From: Nitrospirales bacterium
GTDB lineage: Bacteria > Nitrospirota > Nitrospiria > Nitrospirales > UBA8639
Direction: 5' to 3'
Assembly: GCA_007570995.1 (NCBI GenBank)
Contig: RKSG01000075.1
Coordinates: forward strand, 1 to 36,490
Length of the DNA: 36,490 bases
Below, piece after piece: positions 1 through 8,815 of this stretch. Position 1 is the first letter of the stretch. Every line of letters begins with the position of its first letter. The position numbers and the translations under genes were made by a program. The notes under the pieces were generated by a model. It ran no database searches. It was not told the origin of the DNA and saw only the letters and a program-made list of their open reading frames with translations.

Positions 1-23
1 ATTCCTGCGCCCGCAGGAATGAC
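1..23. repeat. REP-like palindrome, copy at window edge
   Basis: The window opens with a perfect inverted repeat, ATTCCTGCG and CGCAGGAAT separated by two bases, followed by GAC. It is the same core seen at 3221, 13131, 16267 and 16520, so it is one more copy of the dispersed family, cut by the window edge. The rest of 24-161 shows no gene or site I can support. Confidence 0.75.
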
Positions 24-161
24 AACAGGAACGCCGCCCCAACGTCGCGCTCACCCCACGTCGCAACAGACTCACCTGGCCAACAATACGCCTCCGGTCA
101 CAGCTGTATAACCGGTAGTCCGAACGGTCTTCTTTCATTCAAGCCCCCGTCCGATTGACTG

Positions 162-1694
162 TTACCGCTCACCAACTGATTCGGCATAGTAGTCATCCAG
201 CAGGGCGCATCGCTCGCGATCCATCATCACAATCTGACGTTGATCGTAGGTGTTTGCCCAATACAGATAATGGAACTTGCCGGCGCAACGTCCGTATTCA
301 ATGTGACGTTGTCGCCCATCCACCTCCTCGTCGGTCTTCTCTCGCATGACCACCCGTTCCGGAAGCATCCGCCACACCTGCTCGGCAGCGGGGCCATGAT
401 GTTCATAAACAGGAGCCTGTTCCACGACAACGCTCGCCTGTGCTGACCAGATGCGTTTGAGTCGGGTCTCGGAAAACGCCGAGGACCCGGCGGATTGCTC
501 TTCCCGCAGCTCACGGCTCACCAGTTCAATCATGAACGGCTGGAGCACACGTACACCAAGCATCAGACCCGCACAGATCCCCTGGCTCATGAGACGCACG
601 TAGCAGAGTCCCCCGCCCGTTTGACCGGTTTCATACCACAGGCCTTCTTCTCCCACATTCACAGCCACGGGGCCTGAAGAGATATCGTCTTTCGGCAACC
701 TGGCATACACAAAATCCGCCAACGGTTGCCCCGGACAACGGTACAGGCTCTCTCGAAGATCCGGTTGCACGTCTTCATCAAACACAGAAGACGTCCAGGA
801 TGAACCGCGCCGCATGATGTACAATGGCCCCTCCGTCACTGATTCCCCCAGCTCGACATACGTCAGCAACTGCGGTGGTTCAACGGGCATAAGGCCCCTT
901 GCTCCCAGTGCTCTCTGGAACAATACCCGTCTCCCAACATGCACCGCCTTTTCACAGAACACGATTCTGCCTGAAGGAGCCAGCGCCTGCGACACGCGAT
1001 CAAGACGAACCCCGAGGCCCGTCCGCTGTTCCAGGCGGTACTGTCGTTGGGCATCATGGTCGCGTTCAAAGGTTGACCAGCTCCGGCTTGGAAGCCCAGG
1101 ATCAGATTCCGACTGGAACAGGGCCTGGGTCGCTACGATGGTGTCAAAGCCCTCGGGAATGTTCTGTTGCATCATGTCACAATGTTGAAAACTCATATTC
1201 CTGAGCCGCGCCGACTGCGCAAACCGCCGCGCCGCTTCAAGCGATTGCAGGGACCGATCAATGCCCAGAAAGGTGACGCCCGGGAATCGGGCGGCATACC
1301 ACGTTGTGAGAATACCCGCCCCGCACCCCACGTCCAGGACCCGATGCGCGCCCTGCAGCACAGCGGCCATCGCGAGGGCCAGTGTCCGGTAATAGCCGTA
1401 CCGCTGGCTGTGTAACACGGGCAACACATCAGGCGCCGCCGCCAGATCATAAAAGTCCAGGTCCGCGCGGGATTCCCCTCCTTCACGTCGTCGTTGTGCC
1501 AGGTGCCAAAGCCGCCGAAGACGATCTCCGGCCAGGGATTGCCGCTGCCAGACGTCGTAGGATGCTTCGTCAGGCCACTGGCGCAGTCCCCATTGCGCCA
1601 GGTGCCGTTCAATGGCCAAGCCAGACATGGATCGGAACGAGGATGAAGGTGGGAGATACACGGAAACGCGCACGCAACGCGAAGAGAACGGCAC
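162..1694 (-). CDS. Class I SAM-dependent methyltransferase with unassigned C-terminal region
   Basis: A 510-residue protein (from the GTG at 1694) with a clear SAM-binding motif I, VLDVGCGAGILTTWYAARFPG, around residues 117-136, followed by an acidic motif II region (FLGIDRS). This is a Rossmann-fold methyltransferase; the substrate cannot be read from the sequence. Roughly 270 residues follow the methyltransferase core. They contain an aromatic stretch near the end (FHYLYWANTYDQRQIV) that I cannot assign, so the protein is long for a plain methyltransferase. The GTG start lies 20 bases after the ProA-like stop, suggesting co-transcription. An in-frame ATG at 1628 starts at MSGLAIERHL and is equally plausible, since neither start has a good Shine-Dalgarno sequence. 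Family confidence is high; function is unknown. Confidence 0.8.
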   Translation of the reverse strand: MPFSSRCVRVSVYLPPSSSFRSMSGLAIERHLAQWGLRQWPDEASYDVWQRQSLAGDRLRRLWHLAQRRREGGESRADLDFYDLAAAPDVLPVLHSQRYGYYRTLALAMAAVLQGAHRVLDVGCGAGILTTWYAARFPGVTFLGIDRSLQSLEAARRFAQSARLRNMSFQHCDMMQQNIPEGFDTIVATQALFQSESDPGLPSRSWSTFERDHDAQRQYRLEQRTGLGVRLDRVSQALAPSGRIVFCEKAVHVGRRVLFQRALGARGLMPVEPPQLLTYVELGESVTEGPLYIMRRGSSWTSSVFDEDVQPDLRESLYRCPGQPLADFVYARLPKDDISSGPVAVNVGEEGLWYETGQTGGGLCYVRLMSQGICAGLMLGVRVLQPFMIELVSRELREEQSAGSSAFSETRLKRIWSAQASVVVEQAPVYEHHGPAAEQVWRMLPERVVMREKTDEEVDGRQRHIEYGRCAGKFHYLYWANTYDQRQIVMMDRERCALLDDYYAESVGER

Positions 1695-1713
1695 GGAACA
1701 CGCACACGGTCAT

Positions 1714-3069
1714 CTAAAATTTTGCGGACAGCATCATGGCGTCCTGATACGCCTGAGGCACGGGATGCGGCTCCCGTAACTGACCGGCCCCGAACCCCAC
1801 GTATTTCTCGGCAGTCAGGGCCTGGAGGGTAAGCGGCCCCCTCACGGGGACATGCGAGACGTTGACACCCAGTTCTTCGCCCAAATCCATTTGCGGCCCA
1901 GCGTGTAACCGGGTCGAGGCATTGACCAGCACTGCACTGGAATCCACTTCCCGAACGAATCGCATGGCGGTTTCATAATTACGGGTGACAATGGTATCGG
2001 TATGCCCCGGGCCGACGGCCGCAATGGCCGTGAGCCCCTCGTCCAGATCTTTGACAATTTTAATGCCCAACGTCAAAGACTGCCTCTTTTGCCCCCAATC
2101 GGCGTCGGTGGCCGGTTGAATACCCTTGTGGCCAGTCATGGCCATGATGCCCATCATGGAGATGGTTTTGGGACAGCCGATGAGATCAACGACATATTCG
2201 CTGAGCAACCGACGAATGAGGCCCGGGAGCAACGGCTGGGCAATGGCCTGATGGACTAACAGCACATCCAACGCGTTGGCAGCAAACGGATCCTGAATTT
2301 TGGCATTCACCACTACGCTTTGAGCCAGCGGGACGTCTGTCTCTTTATCAACGTAGACGTGACACAGGCCGCCGTCGTACCCCAGCACGGGGACCCGCGA
2401 CTGCTCCATCACCGCTTTGCGCAAACCGACTTTACCTCTGGGCACGACACCGTGAACCAAATGGCGCAATCGGGTCAGTTCCAGCACCCCTTCGCGGTCG
2501 GGACGATCGACAAACGTGATCGCCCCTGGAGGCACGCTGCTGGCTTCGGCCGCCTCACGCAGGACCCGCGCCAGCACGACATTGGTTCGAAACCATTCTC
2601 TCCCACCCCGAATCACACAGACGTTTCCCGACCTGAGACACATGGCAACAGATTCCGCCGTCACGGCCGGGCCAAATTCGGAAATCACGGCAATGACCCC
2701 GAGAGGCACGCGGACCCGATGCAGGCGAAGCCCGTCCTGAGTCATCCATCCCTGCGACACTTCCCCTGTGGGATCGGGTGCCCCGGCCATCCGGCGAATG
2801 AAGGCGACCATACCGGCAACATCGCCTTCGGTCACGGATATTTGATCTCTGGCCTTTCGATAGTCGTCTGTTGATCCATCCCTGGGGATGGCCTCAATAT
2901 CCTGTTTGTTGGCTGCCAACACGTCCTCTACGCTTGCTTCCAACCGATCCGCCATGGCCCGGAGGGCCAGGGTGCGATCATGGCTGGTCATCAACGATAA
3001 GGGACGGGCTGCAGCATTGGCCTGTTTTGCAAGACCCTGAATATACAGCTTGAGAGGAACTTCAATCAT
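1714..3069 (-). CDS. ProA-like glutamate-5-semialdehyde dehydrogenase homologue lacking the catalytic cysteine
   Basis: A 451-residue protein that aligns along its whole length with ProA, the NADPH-dependent gamma-glutamyl phosphate reductase of proline synthesis. Landmarks include residues 123-150 (PLGVIAVISEFGPAVT), VNAKIQDPFAANALDVLLVH (254-273) and VNASTRLHAG (382-391). In active ProA the segment after NAK reads like PxxCNA; here it is PFAANA, so Ala264 occupies the nucleophile position (codon GCC, no frameshift). Other motifs are altered too: PRGKVGL replaces the usual PRGG loop and LHAGPQ replaces the F-x-DGG region. The frame is intact over full length, so this is not a decayed gene but probably a catalytically altered paralogue. 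No proB is present in the window. It precedes the methyltransferase gene by 20 bases. Family assignment is firm; enzymatic activity as ProA is doubtful. Confidence 0.85.
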   Translation of the reverse strand: MIEVPLKLYIQGLAKQANAAARPLSLMTSHDRTLALRAMADRLEASVEDVLAANKQDIEAIPRDGSTDDYRKARDQISVTEGDVAGMVAFIRRMAGAPDPTGEVSQGWMTQDGLRLHRVRVPLGVIAVISEFGPAVTAESVAMCLRSGNVCVIRGGREWFRTNVVLARVLREAAEASSVPPGAITFVDRPDREGVLELTRLRHLVHGVVPRGKVGLRKAVMEQSRVPVLGYDGGLCHVYVDKETDVPLAQSVVVNAKIQDPFAANALDVLLVHQAIAQPLLPGLIRRLLSEYVVDLIGCPKTISMMGIMAMTGHKGIQPATDADWGQKRQSLTLGIKIVKDLDEGLTAIAAVGPGHTDTIVTRNYETAMRFVREVDSSAVLVNASTRLHAGPQMDLGEELGVNVSHVPVRGPLTLQALTAEKYVGFGAGQLREPHPVPQAYQDAMMLSAKF

Positions 3070-3215
3070 TCAAACACCCTGTTGTCAGATATCGTACATG
3101 GCCCGGATCATTGTCTCTCACACGCACGGCGGGGGAAGACTGTACCTGCATTCAGGAACGCTCGTCAAAATTTTCGCCTCTCACGCACGGGCTGCCACCT
3201 TGCATGGAACCCTCA

Positions 3216-3445
3216 CCCTGGATTCCTGCGTGCGCAGGCATGACGGCAAGATGCCCCTCCACACGGACCGCCGCCGCGCACAGAACCATAGCCCTGGATC
3301 CCGGCTTGCGCAGGCATGACGGAAGGAGGCCCCTCACACAAACTGCCGCCGCGCACCAAAAAACCCTCACCCTGGATCCCTGCGTGCGCAGGAATGACGG
3401 AAGGATGCTCCTCCACAAGGGCTGCCGCCGCGCGCGAAACCATAG
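3216..3445. repeat. Tandem array of three REP-like units, period about 77 bp
   Basis: Three copies start with CCCTGGAT at 3216, 3292 and 3370. Each carries a palindrome of the CCTGCG/CGCAGG type followed by ATGACGG, and each is followed by a diverged spacer ending in a CTGCCGCCGCGC-like motif, giving spacings of 76 and 78 bases. The array occupies the gap between the divergent proA-like gene and rpsB. The remaining part of the gap (3446-3676) must hold the rpsB promoter and leader, but I could not pick a convincing -35/-10 pair. All three reading directions through it give only shadow frames. Confidence 0.8.
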
Positions 3446-3676
3446 CCCAGACCGGGGAACAAGTTTTCTACGACAGGGCAGAGAATTTACCTTGCATTCA
3501 AAACGGTGGTTATGGTACATGCTTTCTTCCTGCATGTTGACGTCCCACGTGAAGGCATGCTCGGAGAATGGCAAAAGGGCACTGGTCGTTGTTGCGTGTC
3601 GTACTTGCCAGGCAGCCGGTGTGGGACGCATGTCGCTTGCGTTATGTGCTATTGATATGTTTGGTATGTGCAGATT

Positions 3677-4495
3677 ATGACTAACGGCGAACACCCCAGT
3701 GTGATTTCCATTAAAAACCTGTTGGAGGCGGGCGTCCATTTTGGCCACCAGGTCAATCGTTGGAATCCCAAGATGAAGCCCTATATTTTCGGGGAAAATA
3801 AGGGCATTCATATTATTGATCTGCAACAGACCGCCGCCCTGTTCCTCAAAGCCTACCAGTTCGCCCGCGATACCGTCGCGGCAGGGCAATCTGTCCTCTT
3901 TGTGGGAACCAACAAACGGCAGGCCATCGGTATCGTGGAAGAAGAAGCCAGACGGTGCAACATGTATTACGTGACGCAACGCTGGCTTGGAGGCATGCTC
4001 ACCAATTTCCAGACTATTCAAAAAAGCATCGGCCAGCTCAGGAGACTCGAAGAGGCCCAAACCGACGGGACACATGAACGCCTGAAGAAAAAAGAAGTCC
4101 TGTTTATGGAAAAAGAACGAGCCAGACTGGAGAAATTTCTGAGCGGCATCAAGGGAATGGAAAGTTTGCCCGGGTGTGTCTACGTTCTGGATACGCGTAT
4201 TCAACGCATTACCGTCAAGGAAGCGAATCGTCTGGGCATCCCCGTCATCGCCATCGTGGATACCAACAGCGACCCGTCCGGGATTAATTATCCCATCCCG
4301 GGCAACGACGACGCTATCCGGTCGTTAAAACTCTTTACGGCACGCATCGCAGACGCCTGCCTGGAAGGCCACGCCCTGCAGGCCCGTCAAGAGGTTCCGA
4401 ACAAAGTTGAGGGAGAAGAAGACAGTATTATGGCGGAGATGATCGCTGCCCGTTCCCCGCAGGACGAGGTGGCAAGTGCGCAAACGCCTTCCTGA
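3677..4495 (+). CDS. rpsB: 30S ribosomal protein S2
   Basis: A 272-residue protein that is S2 throughout: [16 protein letters not shown] near the N-terminus, then [14 protein letters not shown], the WLGGMLTNF segment, and [22 protein letters not shown] toward the end. S2 sits on the back of the small ribosomal subunit and bridges head and body. I start at the ATG at 3677; a GTG nine bases earlier is in frame, and neither has a strong Shine-Dalgarno sequence. An acidic tail of about 40 residues follows the S2 core. rpsB is the first gene of the translation cluster and is followed 72 bases later by tsf, the usual bacterial order. Confidence 0.97.
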   Translation: MTNGEHPSVISIKNLLEAGVHFGHQVNRWNPKMKPYIFGENKGIHIIDLQQTAALFLKAYQFARDTVAAGQSVLFVGTNKRQAIGIVEEEARRCNMYYVTQRWLGGMLTNFQTIQKSIGQLRRLEEAQTDGTHERLKKKEVLFMEKERARLEKFLSGIKGMESLPGCVYVLDTRIQRITVKEANRLGIPVIAIVDTNSDPSGINYPIPGNDDAIRSLKLFTARIADACLEGHALQARQEVPNKVEGEEDSIMAEMIAARSPQDEVASAQTPS

Positions 4496-4567
4496 TACTT
4501 CACTTTCGTCCGTCACAGTGTTTCGTTGTACACCTGATCCCCGCCACAGAAGGGAGAACACAGTACG

Positions 4568-5164
4568 ATGTCCAGCATGCGCAACTTGGTCCGGGAACTG
4601 CGTGATAAAACGGGGGCGGGAATCCTCGATTGTCAAACCGCACTCAAGGAAACCGGCTCGGACATGGACAAAGCCATTGACCTCCTCCGACAACGAGGCC
4701 TGGCTGCAGCCCAAAAGAAAGCCGGACGAGAAACCAGGGAAGGCATCATTGCATCCTACATTCATGCGGGGAGCAAAATCGGTGTCCTCGTGGAGGTCAA
4801 TTGCGAAACGGACTTCGTCGCGCGCAATGATGAGTTTCAGGCACTGGTCAAAGATATCGCCCTGCAAATCGCCGCAGCCCATCCCACCTGCATTCAACGC
4901 CAGGACGTCCCGCCCCAGCAGGTTGACCGCGAAACGGCTATTTATCAGGCACAGGCCAACGAACTCGGCAAGCCCGCAGCTGCACTGGAAAAAATCGTGC
5001 AGGGCAAGCTGGAAAAGTTCTATCAGGCACAATGTCTCCTCGAGCAAAGTTTTATTAAAGATCCCAGCGTCACCATCGCCGACATCCTCACGGAAAAAAT
5101 CGCCAAACTCGGTGAGAATATCACCATTGCCCGCTTTACACGCTACCAGTTAGGCTCGGAATGA
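4568..5164 (+). CDS. tsf: Translation elongation factor Ts
   Basis: A 198-residue EF-Ts, the nucleotide exchange factor that releases GDP from EF-Tu. The N-terminal UBA-like domain ([19 protein letters not shown]) and the diagnostic core [10 protein letters not shown] are intact. At 198 residues it is the short form of the family, lacking one of the duplicated core subdomains of the E. coli type. The ATG at 4568 is preceded by GGGAG about ten bases upstream. The stop codon overlaps the pyrH start in an ATGA arrangement, which suggests translational coupling. Confidence 0.97.
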   Translation: MSSMRNLVRELRDKTGAGILDCQTALKETGSDMDKAIDLLRQRGLAAAQKKAGRETREGIIASYIHAGSKIGVLVEVNCETDFVARNDEFQALVKDIALQIAAAHPTCIQRQDVPPQQVDRETAIYQAQANELGKPAAALEKIVQGKLEKFYQAQCLLEQSFIKDPSVTIADILTEKIAKLGENITIARFTRYQLGSE

Positions 5165-5916
5165 CGCCTGTGCGGTACCGTCGCGTTCTCCTCAAAATCA
5201 GCGGTGAAATGCTGGCAGGGGATCAGGGCTACGGCATTGCCCCCAAGGTACTTGCGACACTGGCCGACGAAATTCGAGAAGTCGTTGACATGAGCATCGA
5301 GATTGCACTCGTGATCGGCGGCGGGAATATTTGCCGAGGCGTGACCGCCAGCGGTGCCGGGATGGAACGGGCCTCGGCGGATTACATGGGTATGCTCGCC
5401 ACCCTGCTGAATGCCCTCGCACTGCAAAACGCACTCGAAAAAACCGGCGTGGTCACACGCGTGTTGTCCGCTATCGAAATGCGGCAACTGGCAGAAGGAT
5501 ACATCCGCCGGCGCGCCATTCGGCATCTTGAAAAAAAACGCGTGGTGATCTTCGCTGCAGGAACCGGGAACCCGTATTTTACCACGGACACGGCAGCAGC
5601 GTTGCGGGCCATGGAAATCCAGGCCGATGTGATCATGAAAGGCACCAAGGTCAACGGTATTTACGATTCGGACCCGGTCAGCAACCCCGCGGCCACCATG
5701 TTTGACACACTGTCGTTCCTCGCCGTCATCAACAAAAGTTTGAAGGTCATGGATGCCACGGCCATCACACTCTGCATGGACAACCACCTTCCGTTGATCG
5801 TGTTTAACATCACGGAGCCGGGCAATCTGAAACGTGTGGTCATGGGGGAAAAAATCGGGACCTTCGTGACACAGGATGCCACCCCAACCTCACCGAGGCT
5901 CTCGACCGATGTCTGA
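5161..5916 (+). CDS. pyrH: UMP kinase
   Basis: A 251-residue amino-acid-kinase-fold protein that phosphorylates UMP to UDP in pyrimidine nucleotide synthesis. Visible motifs are [10 protein letters not shown] at the N-terminus, GGGNICRG (phosphate-binding glycines), [13 protein letters not shown] and the uridine-site region [14 protein letters not shown]. The start ATG overlaps the tsf stop (ATGA at 5161-5164). About ten residues extend beyond the usual C-terminus, and this extension overlaps the beginning of frr. The tsf-pyrH-frr order is the classic bacterial one. Confidence 0.97.
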   Translation: MTPVRYRRVLLKISGEMLAGDQGYGIAPKVLATLADEIREVVDMSIEIALVIGGGNICRGVTASGAGMERASADYMGMLATLLNALALQNALEKTGVVTRVLSAIEMRQLAEGYIRRRAIRHLEKKRVVIFAAGTGNPYFTTDTAAALRAMEIQADVIMKGTKVNGIYDSDPVSNPAATMFDTLSFLAVINKSLKVMDATAITLCMDNHLPLIVFNITEPGNLKRVVMGEKIGTFVTQDATPTSPRLSTDV

Positions 5917-6469
5917 TCGTGCCCTTCTCGACAAAATGACCCGCAAGATGGACGGGGGGCTTGATCACCTCAAAAAAGAGCTTGCCGGCCTCAGAGGCAG
6001 CCGGGCATCCGTATCACTCCTGGACCACGTGACCGTCACATACTACGGGACACCCACCCCCTTGAAACAAGTGAGCACGATCTCCATCCCGGAAAGCCGG
6101 TCGTTCATGATCCAGCCGTGGGACCCCTCAAGCATTCCAGACATTGAAAAGGCGATTCATGCCTCCGACCTTGGTCTCAATCCGTCTAATGACGGGAAAG
6201 TAATTCGCATTCCCATTCCTGCCCTGAGCGAGGAACGTCGTAAACAACTGGTCAAGATTTGCCGGAAATACGGGGAAGACTCGAAAATCAAGATTCGGGG
6301 CATCCGTCGTGAGACCAATGATGAGCTCAAACGTCTCCACAAGAGCAGCATGCTGACCGAGGACGACGTCCGACGGAACGAGGCGGCCGTCCAGAAAATC
6401 ACGGACAGGAAGATTCAACAGGCCGACGAACTCTTACAGAAAAAGGAAGAAGAAATCCTGGAGATTTGA
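5909..6469 (+). CDS. frr: Ribosome recycling factor
   Basis: A 186-residue RRF, which splits post-termination ribosomes together with EF-G. The start at [10 protein letters not shown] gives the standard family length. It lies inside the last codons of pyrH (eight-base overlap), with GAGG about eleven bases upstream. An in-frame codon at 5876 would add eleven residues not typical of the family. The signature segments [20 protein letters not shown] and [17 protein letters not shown] are intact. Confidence 0.97.
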   Translation: MSDRALLDKMTRKMDGGLDHLKKELAGLRGSRASVSLLDHVTVTYYGTPTPLKQVSTISIPESRSFMIQPWDPSSIPDIEKAIHASDLGLNPSNDGKVIRIPIPALSEERRKQLVKICRKYGEDSKIKIRGIRRETNDELKRLHKSSMLTEDDVRRNEAAVQKITDRKIQQADELLQKKEEEILEI

Positions 6470-6479
6470 AGCCCCACCC

Positions 6480-7658
6480 GTGTCCTCCCTCGCTCCCGCA
6501 GCTTCCCCGACCGTCTCCTCTTCGCTGTCACCAACCCTGGCTCACATCCGTCTTTCCGCCTTAGCACACAATGTTGGCGAACTGCGTCGCATGCTCCCGT
6601 CACGCACCGACATCATCGCCGTGGTCAAAGCCGATGGCTATGGCCACGGGTGCCTGACCATGGCCCAAACCCTGTCTCAACTCGGCATTCAACATTTCGG
6701 CGTGGCCACAGTCCAGGAAGGCATTCTCCTGCGTTCCTCAGGTCTTGCCGGAACCATTCTCGTGATGGGCGGCATCCTGTCCTCACAATGCCAGGCACTC
6801 ATCGAGGCCAACCTGACTCCTGCGATCTCAGACGCCGACGCGGCCCATGCCCTGAGTCAACGGGTGTCACGGCAAAGATGCCCCTACCCCATCCATATCA
6901 AACTGGATACCGGCATGAGACGTTTAGGATTCGCCCCCGAGGAGGCCAGTGTCCTCCTGCAGTCGCCCATGTTTTCTCACACCTTGTCGTGCCAGGGATT
7001 CATGACTCATCTGGCCGACGCCGAGAACACGGATCATACGTTCACCATCCAACAGCTTGACAGGTTCGCACATGCCATTCCGAAGCTCCGCGCTGCAGGG
7101 ACACCGGTTCCACGCCTTCATGCCGCCAACACTGCCGGGATACTCTGGCACCCGCAAGCGTGGCTGGATATGGTCCGCCCCGGATTGTTGCTCTACGGAT
7201 ATACACCGGCACCGGACAAACCCATACCCGTTTCCCTGCAACAGGTGATGACCCTGACAACCAGAGTGGTGCACATCAAAACGGTCGGCAAAGATGAACC
7301 CGTGAGTTACGGGGGCAGCTACCGCACCAGACGGCATTCCCGTTTGGCCGTCCTCCCCATCGGGTATACCCACGGCTATAATCGTCGGATCTCCAACAGA
7401 GGGGCGGTGATCATTCACGACCAACGCTGCCCGATTGTCGGACGCATCTGTATGGATATGATGGTCGTGGATGTGACCGATGCCCCTGGCACCAAACCGG
7501 GGGATCAGGTCATTGTACTGGGCCAATCGAAAACGCAGAACATTTCCGCCTGGGATCTGGCGGACTGGCAGGATTCCATTCCCTATGAAGTCTTATGCAA
7601 TCTCGGGTCACATGCACAGCGGGTGTATGCACCGCTGACGGACAGCCTCCCCGGATAA
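6480..7658 (+). CDS. alr: Alanine racemase
   Basis: A 392-residue fold-type III PLP enzyme that interconverts L- and D-alanine for peptidoglycan. Lys50 in VVKADGYGHG is the PLP-binding lysine. Tyr277 in VSYGGSYRT is the second catalytic base. The metal/anion-site motif ICMDMMVVDV lies further on. The GTG start at 6480 lies ten bases after the frr stop, so alr is probably read from the same transcript as the translation genes. The first 18 residues are Ser/Pro/Ala-rich and may not all be native; the family core begins around LAHIRLSALAHN. The linkage to frr is less common than the rest of this cluster. Confidence 0.95.
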   Translation: MSSLAPAASPTVSSSLSPTLAHIRLSALAHNVGELRRMLPSRTDIIAVVKADGYGHGCLTMAQTLSQLGIQHFGVATVQEGILLRSSGLAGTILVMGGILSSQCQALIEANLTPAISDADAAHALSQRVSRQRCPYPIHIKLDTGMRRLGFAPEEASVLLQSPMFSHTLSCQGFMTHLADAENTDHTFTIQQLDRFAHAIPKLRAAGTPVPRLHAANTAGILWHPQAWLDMVRPGLLLYGYTPAPDKPIPVSLQQVMTLTTRVVHIKTVGKDEPVSYGGSYRTRRHSRLAVLPIGYTHGYNRRISNRGAVIIHDQRCPIVGRICMDMMVVDVTDAPGTKPGDQVIVLGQSKTQNISAWDLADWQDSIPYEVLCNLGSHAQRVYAPLTDSLPG

Positions 7659-7710
7659 GTCGTCACCCCGGCACCGGGTAGACGCGACCGTCGCGCCCTG
7701 TGACGGGTCT

Positions 7711-8019
7711 TCACGTCTTCAGTTTCTTTTTCAGCCGTTTTTCCACGCTGGCCACTTTCCCGCTTAAGCGATTCCGGTGCCCTTTGCGATAATCAACTTT
7801 CATCGTACAGGAGATACGGGTACAATCTTTTTTCATGCGCTCATAGCACTGGCGTACCACATCCAGCACCTCATCCCACTCTCCCTCCAACACCGTCCCC
7901 ATGGGATTCAGTCGGTACGCCACCCCACTTTTGTCGACAATCTGTAACGAACGGGATACATATTTCCCGACACTCTCGCCTTTACCCAAGGGAGACATAC
8001 TGAATTCCAGTAAGACCAT
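7711..8019 (-). CDS. UPF0045 / MTH1187-family thiamine-binding protein
   Basis: A 102-residue protein beginning MVLLEFSMSPLGKGESV, the conserved opening of the UPF0045 (DUF77, MTH1187/YkoF-like) family. Members form ferredoxin-like folds, and some bind thiamine or its pyrimidine moiety. I choose the ATG at 8019 because the family starts there and AAGGG lies eight bases upstream; a GTG at 8028 is the alternative. It ends with a lysine-rich tail. It lies 23 bases downstream of the siroheme-type gene and is probably co-transcribed with it; its physiological role is not known. Confidence 0.85.
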   Translation of the reverse strand: MVLLEFSMSPLGKGESVGKYVSRSLQIVDKSGVAYRLNPMGTVLEGEWDEVLDVVRQCYERMKKDCTRISCTMKVDYRKGHRNRLSGKVASVEKRLKKKLKT

Positions 8020-8042
8020 CGCCACCACCCTTCAGAAAAGTA

Positions 8043-8675
8043 TCAATCGGAAGATTGCCGGTGCGTGACCCATGCCGGGGGATACTCAATGTTCCCCGTC
8101 AAATGAAATCCCGCCACCGCCGCTTTCAATCGTGCCCGCCTCTGTTCCAGACCAGGTTCATTCGCTCGGACTTCCTCGCGCACCTCACCCAGCCAGTCCA
8201 CAAACTTTCCAAATTCCTCATCAAAAATTTCCTCACAGTCCTTTCGCAGGGCACTCGCCAGTGCAGGGGACGCACCGCCCGTACTGATCGCCAGACGCAA
8301 GCCCCCCTGTTGGACCACAGCCGGCATCATCACGTTCGACCATTCCGGCTGATCAACCGACCACACCAGAAACCGTTCGGCTTCCGATAACGCATGCAAC
8401 GATCTGGCAAGATCCGTATCAGCCAACAGGGTGTTGAGGACCATGAAGACGCCATGCGTATCGGTTGACCGGAAACGTCGTCCACGATGAAGAATCTTAC
8501 CGGAGGCCGTGAGTGCCCGAAGCGGCACGTTCAATGTGGGGTTCACCACCACCACTTTGGCCCCACTGGCCAGCAACAGCGCGGTTTTGTGCGATGCCTC
8601 GTCTTCGCCGCCGATGACTACACAGAATCGGCCCTGCAGATTTAACGAAATCTGAAAACCGGGATTGTTCGCCAT
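8043..8675 (-). CDS. Precorrin-2 dehydrogenase / sirohydrochlorin ferrochelatase (siroheme synthase N-terminal type)
   Basis: A 210-residue protein of the Met8p/CysG N-terminal family, which oxidises precorrin-2 and inserts iron to give siroheme. The N-terminal NAD-binding stretch reads CVVIGGEDEASHKTALLL, with a glutamate where the third glycine of GGG usually sits. The segment SVDQPEWSNVMMPAVVQQGG carries the aspartate expected at the catalytic position, and AISTGGASPALASALR is the conserved dimerisation-region motif. The ATG at 8675 has AAGGAAG seven bases upstream. The methyltransferase (CobA) domain of full CysG is absent, so SUMT activity must be encoded elsewhere. Siroheme would serve sulfite or nitrite reductases; it also shares precursors with cobalamin, the dominant theme of the window. 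Confidence 0.88.
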   Translation of the reverse strand: MANNPGFQISLNLQGRFCVVIGGEDEASHKTALLLASGAKVVVVNPTLNVPLRALTASGKILHRGRRFRSTDTHGVFMVLNTLLADTDLARSLHALSEAERFLVWSVDQPEWSNVMMPAVVQQGGLRLAISTGGASPALASALRKDCEEIFDEEFGKFVDWLGEVREEVRANEPGLEQRRARLKAAVAGFHLTGNIEYPPAWVTHRQSSD

Positions 8676-8815
8676 ACCGACTCTTCCTTCTATGCGATAC
8701 ATCTGGCCGTCAGCCAGGAAACAAGGCCTCCCGCACGCAAAGCAACACCTGCGCGCCAGCAGGTCACGAACGGGGGGAACATCAACGGCCCGAAGCCAGT
8801 GAGAGGAACCGGCAG

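Noticed and set aside
3446-3676. Promoter or regulatory leader for rpsB
   Set aside because: Several TTG-containing hexamers occur but none has a matching -10 at 16-18 bases, so no site can be supported.
7661-7684. Hairpin between the convergent alr and UPF0045 genes as a bidirectional terminator
   Set aside because: The stem is interrupted and no T-tract follows on either strand.
8703-8815. Possible structured leader between the HNH and siroheme-type genes
   Set aside because: I looked for riboswitch core elements on both strands and found none.
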